Source: Myxococcus fulvus (GTDB taxonomy: Bacteria; Myxococcota; Myxococcia; Myxococcales; Myxococcaceae). From it: 64,000 nt of DNA. The stretch is from NCBI RefSeq assembly GCF_900111765.1, contig NZ_FOIB01000001.1, positions 1,674,001 through 1,738,000 on the forward strand. The letters are read 5' to 3'. The notes below the pieces were generated by a model. It made no database searches. It worked only from the letters and a program-made list of their open reading frames with translations, and was not told the DNA's origin. Within the stretch, counting starts at the first letter, position 1, and every line of letters starts with the position of its first letter. A program made the translations under genes and the position numbers. Positions 1 through 8,457 of this stretch are shown here, in pieces.

Positions 1-717
1 GAGGAGCTGCGCCGCTTCTCGCCGGATGTCTGCGTGGTGACGGCCTACGGCCGCATCCTCCCCAAGGACATCCTGGAGCTGCCGCCCAAGGGCTGCGTCA
101 ACGTGCACGGCTCGCTGCTCCCGCGCTTCCGGGGCGCCGCGCCCATCCAGTGGTCCATCGCGCACGGGGACACGGAGACGGGCGTGTCGCTGATGGTGAT
201 GGACGAGGGCCTGGACACCGGCCCCGTGCTCGCGATGAAGCGCCTGCCCATCGGCCCCGAGGACACGAGCGCGACCATGTACCCGAAGCTGGCCGCGCTG
301 GGCGGCGAGGTGCTGCGCGAGTTCCTGCCGGCGTACCTGAGCGGGGCGCTGAAGCCGGTGCCCCAGCCCTCGGAGGGCGTGGTGCTGGCGCCCATCATCG
401 AGAAGGAGGAGGGGAAGCTGGACTTCACCCGTCCCGCCATCGCGCTGGAGCGCAGGCTGCGTGCCTTCACGCCGTGGCCCGGGGCGTTCACGTCGATGGG
501 CGGCAAGCTGGTGAAGGTGCACCGCGTGAAGGTGGCGCAAGGGAAGGGTGCGCCGGGAACGGTGTTGTCCGCGGGCGCGGAGGGCATCGAGGTGGCGTGC
601 GGCGAGGGCTCGCTCGTGCTGCTGGACATCCAGTTGGAAGGCAAGCGGGTGATGAAGGCGGCGGAGTTCCTCACGGGCCACAAGCTGGCCGTGGGCAGCC
701 AGCCGTTCGGCACCTAG
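1..717 (+). CDS. fmt: Methionyl-tRNA formyltransferase, 5'-truncated by window
   Basis: Fmt formylates the initiator Met-tRNA in the cytoplasm using 10-formyltetrahydrofolate. The frame is open from base 1, so 238 C-terminal codons are present and roughly the first 70-80 residues lie outside the window. The active-site segment NVHGSLLPRFRGAAP carries the family's catalytic Asn and His, and LDTGPVL carries the catalytic Asp. The C-terminal tRNA-binding OB-like domain follows, with the typical AFTPWPGAFT segment. It is followed 41 bases later by a dehydroquinase-like gene and then rsmB. The fmt-rsmB neighbourhood is common in bacteria, but here another gene is inserted between them. The peptide deformylase partner (def) is about 47 kb away rather than adjacent. 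Confidence 0.95.
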   Translation, partial: EELRRFSPDVCVVTAYGRILPKDILELPPKGCVNVHGSLLPRFRGAAPIQWSIAHGDTETGVSLMVMDEGLDTGPVLAMKRLPIGPEDTSATMYPKLAALGGEVLREFLPAYLSGALKPVPQPSEGVVLAPIIEKEEGKLDFTRPAIALERRLRAFTPWPGAFTSMGGKLVKVHRVKVAQGKGAPGTVLSAGAEGIEVACGEGSLVLLDIQLEGKRVMKAAEFLTGHKLAVGSQPFGT

Positions 718-758
718 TCGATGGCCACGACGAGACGGACTCTTTCGAGTACAGGCGC

Positions 759-1619
759 ATGGGTATGAGACTGCTGGTGTTGCACGGGCCGAACTTGAAC
801 CTGCTCGGTGTCCGCGAGGGCGGGCGCGGGCTGTCGGACCTGGATGCCGCGCTGAAGGCGCGCGCGAAGTCGCTGGGGATGGAGCTGACCGTCCTCCAGT
901 CCAACCACGAGGGCGTGCTGCTGGACGCGCTCGCCGCCCATCGCGAGAAGGTGGACGGCGTCCTCGTCAATCCGGCGGGCCTGTTCGGCTCGTACGCGCT
1001 CAAGGAGGGGTTGGAGTTGGTCGGACTGCCCGCCATCGAGGTCATGCTGCGGCCGCCCGCGCGCGAGTCCGTGGTGGCCGAGGCGTGTGTCCTCCAGGTG
1101 CACGGGGCCGGCGGCTTCGAGCCGTACCTGGAGGCGCTGGAGACCTTCGCCAGTGGCGTCTTCACGCCCGGGAGCGCGAGCAAGACGCTCGACGGTGACG
1201 ACGACGATGACATCGTCCAGTCCCCGAGGAAGTCGAAATCGAAGAGCACGCCCGAGCCCAAGGGCGGCAAGACGCTGGGCCGCAAGCCGTCCCCCGCGAA
1301 GGAGGCCGCGCCCGAGTCGAAGGGCGGCAAGACGCTGGGGCGGGGGACGAAGTCCGCCTCGGTGACGACGGACCTGCTCACGCGGGCGCTCGTGCACCAG
1401 AAGATCTCCGACCGGCTCGCGGGCCGGCTCACCGCCGCGGAGCTGGCCTCCTGGGCGCGCTCCCGCTATGAGGCCCTCCAGCGCGGACTGCCCGCGGAGC
1501 AGGGCCAGCGGGCCGTGCTCGAGGAGCAGCTCCAGCGCCTCACGCTGTCCCACCTTCCCTCGACGCGGCTCTCCGATGAGCAGCTCGTGGACCTGATGAC
1601 CCGGCTCGACGAAGGATGA
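759..1619 (+). CDS. Degenerate type II dehydroquinase-like protein with extra C-terminal domain
   Basis: 286 residues. The first ~140 resemble type II 3-dehydroquinate dehydratase (AroQ): HGPNLNLLG at the start, then a QSNHEG segment. Compared with the known active site, the Arg after LLG, the Asn of VNPAGL and the Arg of PARES are kept. The catalytic Tyr of the PxxYG loop, the His of the THTS segment and the His of the EVHxS segment are missing; the last reads IEVML. It is therefore probably not an active dehydratase. After an acidic run (GDDDDD) come two copies of KGGKTLGR in a basic linker, then a helical domain (about residues 200-286) that I do not recognise. The start is ATG 759 or ATG 765. 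Its stop overlaps the rsmB start (ATGA), so translational coupling is likely. A regulatory or scaffold role is an inference. Confidence 0.8.
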   Translation: MGMRLLVLHGPNLNLLGVREGGRGLSDLDAALKARAKSLGMELTVLQSNHEGVLLDALAAHREKVDGVLVNPAGLFGSYALKEGLELVGLPAIEVMLRPPARESVVAEACVLQVHGAGGFEPYLEALETFASGVFTPGSASKTLDGDDDDDIVQSPRKSKSKSTPEPKGGKTLGRKPSPAKEAAPESKGGKTLGRGTKSASVTTDLLTRALVHQKISDRLAGRLTAAELASWARSRYEALQRGLPAEQGQRAVLEEQLQRLTLSHLPSTRLSDEQLVDLMTRLDEG

Positions 1620-2932
1620 ATCCCCGCGCACTCGCCATCCTCGTGCTGGCGCGCGTCCGCGCAACGGACGCCTACCTCAACGTGGTGCTGGACACGATGC
1701 TGTCCGAGTCACCCCCCAAGGACCCGCGCGACGCGGGCCTCGCCACGGAGCTGACCTACGGCGCCACCCGCCGGCAGCTCGCGCTCGACTACGCCATCAC
1801 CCGCTTCGCCGACCGCAAGCTGGACGCCATGGAGGACCGCGTGCTCGCGGCCCTGCGCATCGGCGCGTACCAAATCTTCCACACCCGCGTGCCCGCGCGC
1901 GCCGCGGTGGCGGAGACGGTGCAGGCGCTCAAGGAGGTCGGCCTCACCCGCGCGGCGGGCTTCACCAACGCCATCCTGCGCAAGCTCGCGGAGCTGCCCT
2001 CGCCGCCCCTGCCGTCGGCGTCCGACGTGGCCCACCACCTGTCCGTGCGCGAGAGTCATCCGCAGTGGCTGGTGGAGCGCTGGCTGCGCCAGTTCGGCCG
2101 CGAGCGCGCCGAGGCCATGCTGGTGGCCGACAACCAGTCCCCGCCCGTCGTCATCCGCGCCAACACCTCCAAGGTGACGCGCGACGCGCTGCTCGCCCAG
2201 CTCCAGGAGGTGGGCGTCGAGGCGAAGGCCGCCACCGTGTCGCCCGTGGGCATCATCCTGCCGCCGGTGGGCCGCGTGGAGGACGTCTACGGCTACTCGG
2301 AGGGGCTGTGGCAGGTGCAGGACGAGGCCGCCCAGCTCGTCGGCGTGTACGGCGCCATCCCCGCGTCCGCGCGGGTGCTGGACGCGTGCGCGGCCCCGGG
2401 TGGCAAGTCCTGTCACCTGGCGCAGGAGCACGACGTCGTCGCGGTGGACCTGCACGCCCACAAGCTGCGCAAGATTGACGGCGAGGCGAAGCGCCTGGGC
2501 CTCACGTCGCGCTTGAAGGCCTACGCGCACGACGCCGCGGAGCCGTTCCCGGAGGCGTGGGGCGAGTTCCACGCGATGCTGGTGGACGCGCCGTGCTCGG
2601 GGCTGGGCACGCTGCGCCGTCACCCGGAGCTGCGCTACCGCCGCAAGGAGGAGGACCTCTCGCGGCTGGCCACGCTGCAGCGGCGCATCCTGGAGAACTG
2701 CCAGGAGTCGGTGCCGGCGGGCGGGCTGCTCGTCTACGCGGTGTGCACCATGGAGCCGCAGGAGGGGCAGGACCAGGTGGAGATGTTCCTGCGCAGCCAC
2801 CCGGAGTGGACGGCGGAGCCGCCCGTGTTGCCGGGCCTCAAGCTGCCGCTCACCCAGGCCTACTTGAGGACGCTGCCGGGTCCGGAGGGCTTCGACGGGT
2901 TCTTCGCCGCGCGCCTCCGGAAGCTCTACTGA
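1616..2932 (+). CDS. rsmB: 16S rRNA m5C967 methyltransferase RsmB
   Basis: 438 residues, close to E. coli RsmB (429). It methylates C967 of 16S rRNA with S-adenosylmethionine. An N-terminal NusB-like helical domain (about 1-140) is followed by the methyltransferase fold: DACAAPGGKSCHLA binds SAM, DAPCSGLGTLRRHPE is motif IV with one catalytic Cys, and YAVCTMEPQEG is motif VI with the second Cys. The start ATG overlaps the stop codon of the upstream dehydroquinase-like gene, so it is the last gene of the fmt operon. It ends 7 bases from the convergent LysR gene. Confidence 0.95.
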   Translation: MNPRALAILVLARVRATDAYLNVVLDTMLSESPPKDPRDAGLATELTYGATRRQLALDYAITRFADRKLDAMEDRVLAALRIGAYQIFHTRVPARAAVAETVQALKEVGLTRAAGFTNAILRKLAELPSPPLPSASDVAHHLSVRESHPQWLVERWLRQFGRERAEAMLVADNQSPPVVIRANTSKVTRDALLAQLQEVGVEAKAATVSPVGIILPPVGRVEDVYGYSEGLWQVQDEAAQLVGVYGAIPASARVLDACAAPGGKSCHLAQEHDVVAVDLHAHKLRKIDGEAKRLGLTSRLKAYAHDAAEPFPEAWGEFHAMLVDAPCSGLGTLRRHPELRYRRKEEDLSRLATLQRRILENCQESVPAGGLLVYAVCTMEPQEGQDQVEMFLRSHPEWTAEPPVLPGLKLPLTQAYLRTLPGPEGFDGFFAARLRKLY

Positions 2933-2939
2933 AGAACGC

Positions 2940-3845
2940 TCAGGCCTCCTCGGTGGCGGGCAGGTTCGCCGCCGCCTTGAAGGCCTCCAGCACCGCCGCC
3001 GAGGCGCGGTCCAGGTACTTGCCCTTGCGGATGAGCAGGCCGATGGGCCGCGACACGGGCCCCTCCGCGAAGGGCTTGGCCACCAGCGAGCCGCCCTTCA
3101 CCTCGCCCTGCGCGGTGGACACCGGGAGGATGGCCACGCCCAGGCCCATTTCCACCGCCCGCTTGATGGTCTCCACGTTGTCCATCTCCATCACCGGGTT
3201 GATGTCGATGTTCTTCTCGCGGAAGAGCCTGTCCAACGCCTTGCGCGTGGGCGCCTCGCGGTCGAACGCGATGAAGGGCACGCCCGACAGCGCCGTGAGG
3301 CTCACCTTCGCCTTGGAGGCGAACGCGTGGCCCGGCGCGCACACGACGGCCAGCTTGTCGTCGCGGAAGGGCAGGATGTCCACGCCCGCGCGCGGCTGCG
3401 GATACGCCACGATTCCAATCTCCGCCGCGCCCAGAATCACGTCGTCGTAGACTTGGTCGTTGCGGCGGTAGTTCAGCCGCATGTTGACCTTGGGGTGCGC
3501 CTTGAGCAGCTGCTTCTGCACCGCGTTGAGCTCGTGCAGACCCACCGAGTAGATGGTGGACACGGTGCTCGTGCCGGCCACCTCCGTCGCCTGCTCGCGA
3601 ATCTCCTGCTCCACCTCCGCGAAGCGGGCCAGAATCTCCTTGCAGCCGCGGAACAGCCGCTCACCCGCCGGCGTCGGCGTCACCTGCCGGGCGCTGCGCG
3701 ACAAGAGCTTCTGCTCGTAGCGGTTCTCCAGCGCGCGAATCTGCTGGCTCACCGCCGACTGCGTGACGTGGTTGAGCTGCGCGGCTCGCGAGAAGGAGCC
3801 GGTCTCCACCACATCACAGAACATTTTCAGGGACTCGAGCTGCAT
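2940..3845 (-). CDS. LysR-family transcriptional regulator
   Basis: 301 residues, normal LysR length. The N-terminal winged helix-turn-helix runs over residues 1-60, with FSRAAQLNHVTQSAVSQQIR as the recognition region. The C-terminal periplasmic-binding-like effector domain covers about 90-295. It resembles the CysL/CbbR branch, but the effector and target cannot be told from sequence. The start has a GGGAG ribosome site ahead of ATG. The AT-rich upstream stretch carries an imperfect palindrome that could be an autoregulatory site. The next gene upstream is a small same-strand membrane protein, so no obvious divergent target is adjacent. Confidence 0.9.
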   Translation of the reverse strand: MQLESLKMFCDVVETGSFSRAAQLNHVTQSAVSQQIRALENRYEQKLLSRSARQVTPTPAGERLFRGCKEILARFAEVEQEIREQATEVAGTSTVSTIYSVGLHELNAVQKQLLKAHPKVNMRLNYRRNDQVYDDVILGAAEIGIVAYPQPRAGVDILPFRDDKLAVVCAPGHAFASKAKVSLTALSGVPFIAFDREAPTRKALDRLFREKNIDINPVMEMDNVETIKRAVEMGLGVAILPVSTAQGEVKGGSLVAKPFAEGPVSRPIGLLIRKGKYLDRASAAVLEAFKAAANLPATEEA

Positions 3846-3867
3846 GGCCGCTCCCTACTCCCGAACC

Positions 3868-3887
3868 TAATGGCCTGGCCACTATTA
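3868..3887. promoter_or_regulatory. Possible LysR autoregulatory site
   Basis: The sequence contains an imperfect palindrome with arms AATGGCC and GGCCACT separated by one base, followed by ATTAATTAGT. It lies 23-42 bases upstream of the LysR start codon in one of the few AT-rich patches of the window. LysR regulators often bind T-N11-A palindromes near their own promoter; assignment here is inference from position. Confidence 0.35.
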
Positions 3888-3982
3888 ATTAGTCAGCCTA
3901 CGTCACACCGCCAAATGAGCTAACCCTTCAAGTCGGCCGGCTGTCGGGCGAAAGAAGGACGAGGGCCCCGGAGGGCTGGTGC

Positions 3983-4276
3983 TCACGGCGCTTCGGGCGG
4001 GACGGGCGGGCGACGACGCACCAGGACGAACAGGGCGCTGCCCAGGGCGACGAGGGCGCCGCCCGCGAGGCTCTGGAAGCGGCCCAGCTCGTGCGTGGCC
4101 TGCTGGAGCAGCTCGCACTCGGGTCCGGACAGCCCCGTGCACTCCAGCGTCCCGAACAGCCCCCGCAGGCCCGCGGCGAAGAGGCCCAGGCCCCCGAGGA
4201 GCAGACCTCCGGCCAGGCCCAAGGCGGCGGCGCGCGGCAGCGAGGGCTTGGGGGGCGGCGGCGGAGCGGAGGGCAT
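3983..4276 (-). CDS. Small membrane protein, function unknown
   Basis: 97 residues from the ATG at 4276 (MPSAPPPPPKPSLPR). A Pro-rich N-terminus is followed by two hydrophobic helices: residues about 17-38, rich in Gly/Leu/Ala, and about 68-85. Two cysteines (LECTG and PECELL) sit in the loop between the helices, and the C-terminus is Arg/Pro-rich. No family was recognised. A longer frame reading back to 4354 overlaps the divergent glycosyltransferase start and is less likely. Start codons of the two divergent genes are 76 bases apart. Confidence 0.6.
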   Translation of the reverse strand: MPSAPPPPPKPSLPRAAALGLAGGLLLGGLGLFAAGLRGLFGTLECTGLSGPECELLQQATHELGRFQSLAGGALVALGSALFVLVRRRPPVPPEAP

Positions 4277-4338
4277 GGTGGGTGGGTAGCTATAGCCGTG
4301 AGCGGCGGGCGGGCTCAACGGGCGAGGGGCAGGCCGCG

Positions 4339-4344
4339 TATGCT
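4339..4344 (+). promoter_or_regulatory. Putative -10 element, leaderless start of glycosyltransferase
   Basis: TATGCT ends 8 bases before the ATG at 4353 and there is no purine-rich ribosome site in between. A transcript from this box would begin at or within a few bases of the start codon. No strong -35 is visible at 16-18 bases. Confidence 0.35.
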
Positions 4345-4352
4345 CGCGCACC

Positions 4353-5450
4353 ATGCGAATCCTCTACGGTGTCGTCGGCGAAGGCATGGGCCATGCGACG
4401 CGCTCGCGCGTGCTCCTCGAGGAGCTCACGAAGAAGCACGAGGTCCACATCGTCGTCTCCGGGCGGGCCCAGGACTACCTGGCCAAGCGCTTCCAGAACG
4501 TGCACGGCATCTGGGGGCTGACCCTGGCGTACGAGGGCAACTCGGTGAAGAAGTGGCAGACGGTGTTGCAGAACCTCACCGGCGCGGTGAAGGGCTGGCC
4601 GCAGAACGTGCGCCAGTACTTCGAGCTGGTGGACGACTTCAAGCCGGACGTCGTCGTCAGTGACTTCGAGTCCTTCAGCTACCTGTTCGCGCGCACGCAC
4701 CGGTTGCCCGTCATCAGCGTGGACAACATGCAGGTCATCAACCGCTGTCAGCACGAGCCGTCGCTCCTGGCCGGGTACGAGGACAGCTTCGAGACCTCGC
4801 GCGCCATCGTGAAGGCGAAGCTGCCGGGCGCCTTCCACTACCTGGTGACGACGTTCTTCTACCCGCCGACGCGCAAGCGTCGCACCACGCTGGCCCCGTC
4901 GATTCTCCGGCCCGAAATCATCGAGGCGAAGTCGGAGCCCGGTGAGCACCTGCTCGTGTACCAGACGTCCACCACCAACACCGCGCTGCCGGACATCCTC
5001 AAGGCCGCGGGCATCCCCTGCCGGGTGTACGGGCTGCGTCGGGATATCACCGAGGACCTGGTGGACGGCAACCTCACGTACCGGCCCTTCAGCGAGAAGG
5101 GCTTCATCGACGACTTGCGCACCTCCCGCGGCGTGGTCGCCAGCGGCGGCTTCACGCTGATGAGCGAGGCCGTCTACCTGCATAAGCCCGTGCTGAGCAT
5201 CCCGCTGGAGGGCCAGTTCGAGCAGATCATCAACGCCTTGTACCTGGAGAAGCTGGGGTACGGGATGTACGTGAAGACGCTGACGGTGGACGCGCTCAAG
5301 GAGTTCCTGTCGCGCGTGCCGCGCTGCCAGCAGGCGCTCCAGGGCTACGAGCAGGAGGGCAACACGAAGATGCTCACCGCGCTCGAGGAGCAGCTCGCCC
5401 TGGCGTACGAGCACCGGGGCCACTGGGCCATGGAGATGGCCCAGGACTGA
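4353..5450 (+). CDS. MJ1255/VC2487-family glycosyltransferase
   Basis: 365 residues with a GT-B fold. The N-terminus MRILYGVVGEGMGHATRS has the Gly-rich acceptor loop with the GMGH motif typical of the family. The C-terminal half has VASGGFTLMSEAVYLHKPVL, the donor-nucleotide loop in which the His/Gly-Glu region reads SGGFTLMSEA, followed by IPLEGQFEQIINA. Members are cytoplasmic or membrane-associated and use nucleotide sugars. The acceptor (lipid or surface polymer) cannot be deduced. There is no Shine-Dalgarno; a -10-like hexamer sits 8 bases before the ATG. It converges on a short-chain dehydrogenase gene with a 20-base gap. Confidence 0.85.
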   Translation: MRILYGVVGEGMGHATRSRVLLEELTKKHEVHIVVSGRAQDYLAKRFQNVHGIWGLTLAYEGNSVKKWQTVLQNLTGAVKGWPQNVRQYFELVDDFKPDVVVSDFESFSYLFARTHRLPVISVDNMQVINRCQHEPSLLAGYEDSFETSRAIVKAKLPGAFHYLVTTFFYPPTRKRRTTLAPSILRPEIIEAKSEPGEHLLVYQTSTTNTALPDILKAAGIPCRVYGLRRDITEDLVDGNLTYRPFSEKGFIDDLRTSRGVVASGGFTLMSEAVYLHKPVLSIPLEGQFEQIINALYLEKLGYGMYVKTLTVDALKEFLSRVPRCQQALQGYEQEGNTKMLTALEEQLALAYEHRGHWAMEMAQD

Positions 5451-5470
5451 CGCCCGGCGCGCCCCTCGGG

Positions 5471-6520
5471 TCAGTGCAGGGGCACGTCGTGGTTGTTGTT
5501 GCGCTCCGCGGCCCTGCGCGACAGCTCGGTGAGCCAGGAGCGGGTGAGGGGCGTCTCGCTGTCGACGCCCCGGTGGGCATCCTGGCTGCTGCTCTGCGGG
5601 AGCAGCCGGTTGGCCCAGGCGAGCAGGGCCGCGGTGAGCCCGGGCGCGAGCGCTCGGCCCACCGCGCCCAGCTTCGCGGCCGCGCCCACCACCACCTCCG
5701 CGTCGCCCCGCCGGCAGCCGTCCAGGATGAGGCGCGCGGAGCGCTCGGCGCTGACGGAGAGGCCTGGCAGCGAGTCGCTGATGGAGAACCACGCGTACTC
5801 CGCCTCGTGCTGGCCCTTGAAGCGCGCGTTGAGCGGGCTGCCGGTGCGCATGAGCCCCGGGCACACGGTGGTGACCAGGATGCCGTCCTGGCGCAGCTCC
5901 GCGCGCAGTCCATCCGACAGGCCCACCAGCGCGAACTTGCTCGCGGAGTAGGGCAACAGGTGCGGCACGCTGATCTTGCCGCCCACGGAGGCGATGTTGA
6001 CGATGCGCCCCTCGCGCCGCTGCTTCATCGCGGGCAGCACGGCGAGCGTCGTGTACAGGGGACCCCACAGGTGCGTGTCCACCGCGTCCTCGAAGTCCTC
6101 CACCGTCATGGACTCCATCGGCCCCACCTGGATGGTGCCCGCGTTGTTGATGAGCACGTCCACCGCGCCCCAGTGCTCCAGCACCGCGCTCACCATCGCC
6201 TCCACCTGCACGGAGTCCCGCACGTCGCACGGCAGCGCGAGCACCTCGCCGCCCTCGCGCTCCAGCTCCTCGAGCGCCCGCTCCAGCGACTGCGTGTCCC
6301 GACCGCACAGCGCCACGCGCGCGCCCTCGCGCACCAGCTGGCGACAGAGCACCAGCCCCAGCCCGCGCGAGCCTCCGGTGACGAGCACCGTGCGCCCCTC
6401 GAATGAATAGCGCGGGCGTTTGAGGAGCCCGCGCAGCCCCAGCGCCGCGCCGATGCCGGCCGCCGCCAGCGTGCCGGGGGTGAAGCGCGCCGCCGTCCTC
6501 TTCTTGCGCCAGTCCGCCAT
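5471..6520 (-). CDS. Short-chain dehydrogenase/reductase, membrane-associated
   Basis: 349 residues from ATG 6520, preceded by a good GGAGGT ribosome site. A basic N-terminus and a hydrophobic stretch (about residues 13-30) precede the Rossmann fold. GGSRGLG is the NAD(P)-binding loop (about 47-53), followed by NNAG and the catalytic YSASK, with Ser in the IASVGG segment. The C-terminal ~100 residues include a second hydrophobic segment and are longer than in classical SDRs. Substrate unknown. It lies 17 bases downstream of the redoxin-like gene on the same strand, so the two probably form an operon. Confidence 0.88.
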   Translation of the reverse strand: MADWRKKRTAARFTPGTLAAAGIGAALGLRGLLKRPRYSFEGRTVLVTGGSRGLGLVLCRQLVREGARVALCGRDTQSLERALEELEREGGEVLALPCDVRDSVQVEAMVSAVLEHWGAVDVLINNAGTIQVGPMESMTVEDFEDAVDTHLWGPLYTTLAVLPAMKQRREGRIVNIASVGGKISVPHLLPYSASKFALVGLSDGLRAELRQDGILVTTVCPGLMRTGSPLNARFKGQHEAEYAWFSISDSLPGLSVSAERSARLILDGCRRGDAEVVVGAAAKLGAVGRALAPGLTAALLAWANRLLPQSSSQDAHRGVDSETPLTRSWLTELSRRAAERNNNHDVPLH

Positions 6521-6537
6521 GAGGTGACCTCCAGGAG

Positions 6538-7008
6538 TCAGGGCGCGGGAGCCGCGGCCGAGGTGTCGTACTGGGTGAAGCGCTCGAGCAGCGGGCGCAC
6601 GCGCCGGGCCGCGCCCTGGCCGCACAGGTGGTGGCGCAGCCGTCCGTCCGCGTCGAAGACGAGCCACGCGGGCGTCTGCTTCACGCCGTACGCGCGGGCC
6701 ATGGAGCCGTCATCCACGGCGATGGGGTAGACGAGCCCGTGCTCACGCGCGAAGGCCTCCACCGCGTTGGTGTCGCGCAGCTCGCGGGCGGAGTGGGTGA
6801 CGTCCACGCCGATGACCTTCAGCCCGCGTGGACCGAACTCCGCGAGGAAGCGCTGGAGGGAGGCGAAGTCGTTGGCGTCCGCGTCCTCGGCCAGGGAGAA
6901 GAAGTGGAGGAGCACCGGCAGCTCGTCCAGCTCCGAGACGTGGACGGGCGCGTTGATCCACCCGCCATCCGGGTCCAACAGGGTGAGGGGAATGTCATGC
7001 GTGGGCAT
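6538..7008 (-). CDS. Redoxin/thioredoxin-fold protein lacking the CxxC motif
   Basis: 156 residues from ATG 7008. The strand-helix order and the TPAWLVFDADGRLR segment (cis-Pro loop and following strand) match AhpC/TSA or TlpA-type redoxins. At the usual catalytic position the sequence reads LLHFFSLAEDADANDF, with no cysteine. The only Cys is near the C-terminus (HHLCGQG). It therefore cannot act as a standard thiol oxidoreductase and may have a chaperone-like or binding role (inference). No secretion signal is visible. It is the first gene of a pair with the SDR and is divergent from the aminotransferase. Confidence 0.75.
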   Translation of the reverse strand: MPTHDIPLTLLDPDGGWINAPVHVSELDELPVLLHFFSLAEDADANDFASLQRFLAEFGPRGLKVIGVDVTHSARELRDTNAVEAFAREHGLVYPIAVDDGSMARAYGVKQTPAWLVFDADGRLRHHLCGQGAARRVRPLLERFTQYDTSAAAPAP

Positions 7009-7170
7009 ACGGGCTCCCGCGAAAGGGGCTGGGACTCCAGGGACGCTCCTCAAGCTATGCATCCGTCAACGCCCGCCCGGACCCGGGTACCGGCCGCCTG
7101 CCCGGAGCAGAACGTCCGGAGCGGCTGTCGCTGGACGGCAGGCCCCCCGAGAGGGCAGACAGTCGCTCTC

Positions 7171-8289
7171 ATGCGCATCCCCGATTTCAAGCTGGAGCGG
7201 TACTTCGCGCGCTGGGAGTTCGCCGCGCCCTACACGCTGTGCTCCTCCGACATCGAGGGCTGGAGGATGAAGGAGCTGCTGGCGCTCGCCGATCCGGACG
7301 CGCTGGGGCGCTGGGAGGCGCTCACGCTCGGCTACACGGAGGCCCCGGGGCTGCCCGCGCTGCGCGACGAAATCGCCAGGCTCTACCCGGGCCTGTCGCC
7401 GGACGAGGTGCTCACATTCGCGGGCGCCGAGGAGGCGGTGTTCATCCTGATGAACGTGCTCCTGGGCGCAGGCGACCACGCCGTCGTCACCTGGCCGGGC
7501 TACCAGTCGTTGTACGAGGTGGCGCGCGCCACCGGCGCCGACGTGACGCTGCTGCCCTTGCGCGAGGAGGACGGCTGGGCGTTCGATGTGGAGGCGCTTC
7601 GCCGCGCGCTCACGCCGAGCACGAAGCTGGTGGTGGTGAACTTCCCCCACAACCCCACCGGCGCGCTGCCGGACCGGGCCACGTTCCAGGCGCTGTGCGC
7701 GCTGTGCGACGAGCGCGGCATCCACCTGCTCTCCGACGAGGTGTACCGGCTCCTGGAGCACGACGCGTCGGCACTGCTGCCCGCCGCCGTGTCGCTGTCG
7801 CCGCGCGCCTTCAGCCTGGGCGTCATGTCCAAGGCCTTCGGCCTCGCCGGGCTGCGGGTGGGGTGGCTCGCCTGCCGCGACGTGGACGTGCTGCGCCGGT
7901 GCATGGCGTACAAGGACTACACGACCATCTGCAACAGCGCCCCCAGCGAGGTGCTCTCCCTCATCGCCCTGCGCGCGAAGGAGCGCGTGCTGGCGCGGAG
8001 CCGCGCGCTGCTCGCCTCGAACCTGGCCCTGCTGGACGCCTTCTTCGCGCGCCACGCGGACACGTTCCACTGGGTGCGTCCGCGCGCCGGCAGCGTCGCC
8101 TTCCCACGGCTGCTGCGCGAGGAGCCCGTGGCCCGCTTCACCGACGCGCTCGTCCAGCGCGAGGGCGTGCTGCTGCTCCCCGGTGACGTCTATGACTTCC
8201 CAGGCAATCACTTTCGCCTGGGCCTGGGCCGCACCAGCCTGCCCGAAGCCTTGTCACGCCTGGAGCGCTTCGTCTCCGACACCCGGTGA
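7171..8289 (+). CDS. PLP-dependent class I/II aminotransferase
   Basis: 372 residues with fold-type I features: NFPHNPTGALP (substrate and PLP contact), LSDEVYRLLEH (Asp and Tyr contacting the cofactor), and LGVMSKAFGLAGLRVGW with the PLP-binding Lys. The Arg that binds the substrate carboxylate is in FRLGLGR near the C-terminus. It resembles aspartate/alanine aminotransferase-like and cysteine-lyase-like relatives, but specificity is not decidable. The start ATG 7171 has no clear ribosome site, and 162 bases separate it from the divergent redoxin gene. Confidence 0.88.
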   Translation: MRIPDFKLERYFARWEFAAPYTLCSSDIEGWRMKELLALADPDALGRWEALTLGYTEAPGLPALRDEIARLYPGLSPDEVLTFAGAEEAVFILMNVLLGAGDHAVVTWPGYQSLYEVARATGADVTLLPLREEDGWAFDVEALRRALTPSTKLVVVNFPHNPTGALPDRATFQALCALCDERGIHLLSDEVYRLLEHDASALLPAAVSLSPRAFSLGVMSKAFGLAGLRVGWLACRDVDVLRRCMAYKDYTTICNSAPSEVLSLIALRAKERVLARSRALLASNLALLDAFFARHADTFHWVRPRAGSVAFPRLLREEPVARFTDALVQREGVLLLPGDVYDFPGNHFRLGLGRTSLPEALSRLERFVSDTR

Positions 8290-8457
8290 GACACCACACG
8301 TGTGACAGAGGGCGACGCGTTGCGTCAGGTTTTGCGTCGGGTTCACGGTTTCCGTGTTCTCGACCTTTTACACCCTGAGACTCTAGAGTGGACGCTCCCC
8401 TGTCCGGTCCCCCACCCGACGGGCAGCTCCCCCACTCCGAGCCGGAGGCGTTCCACG

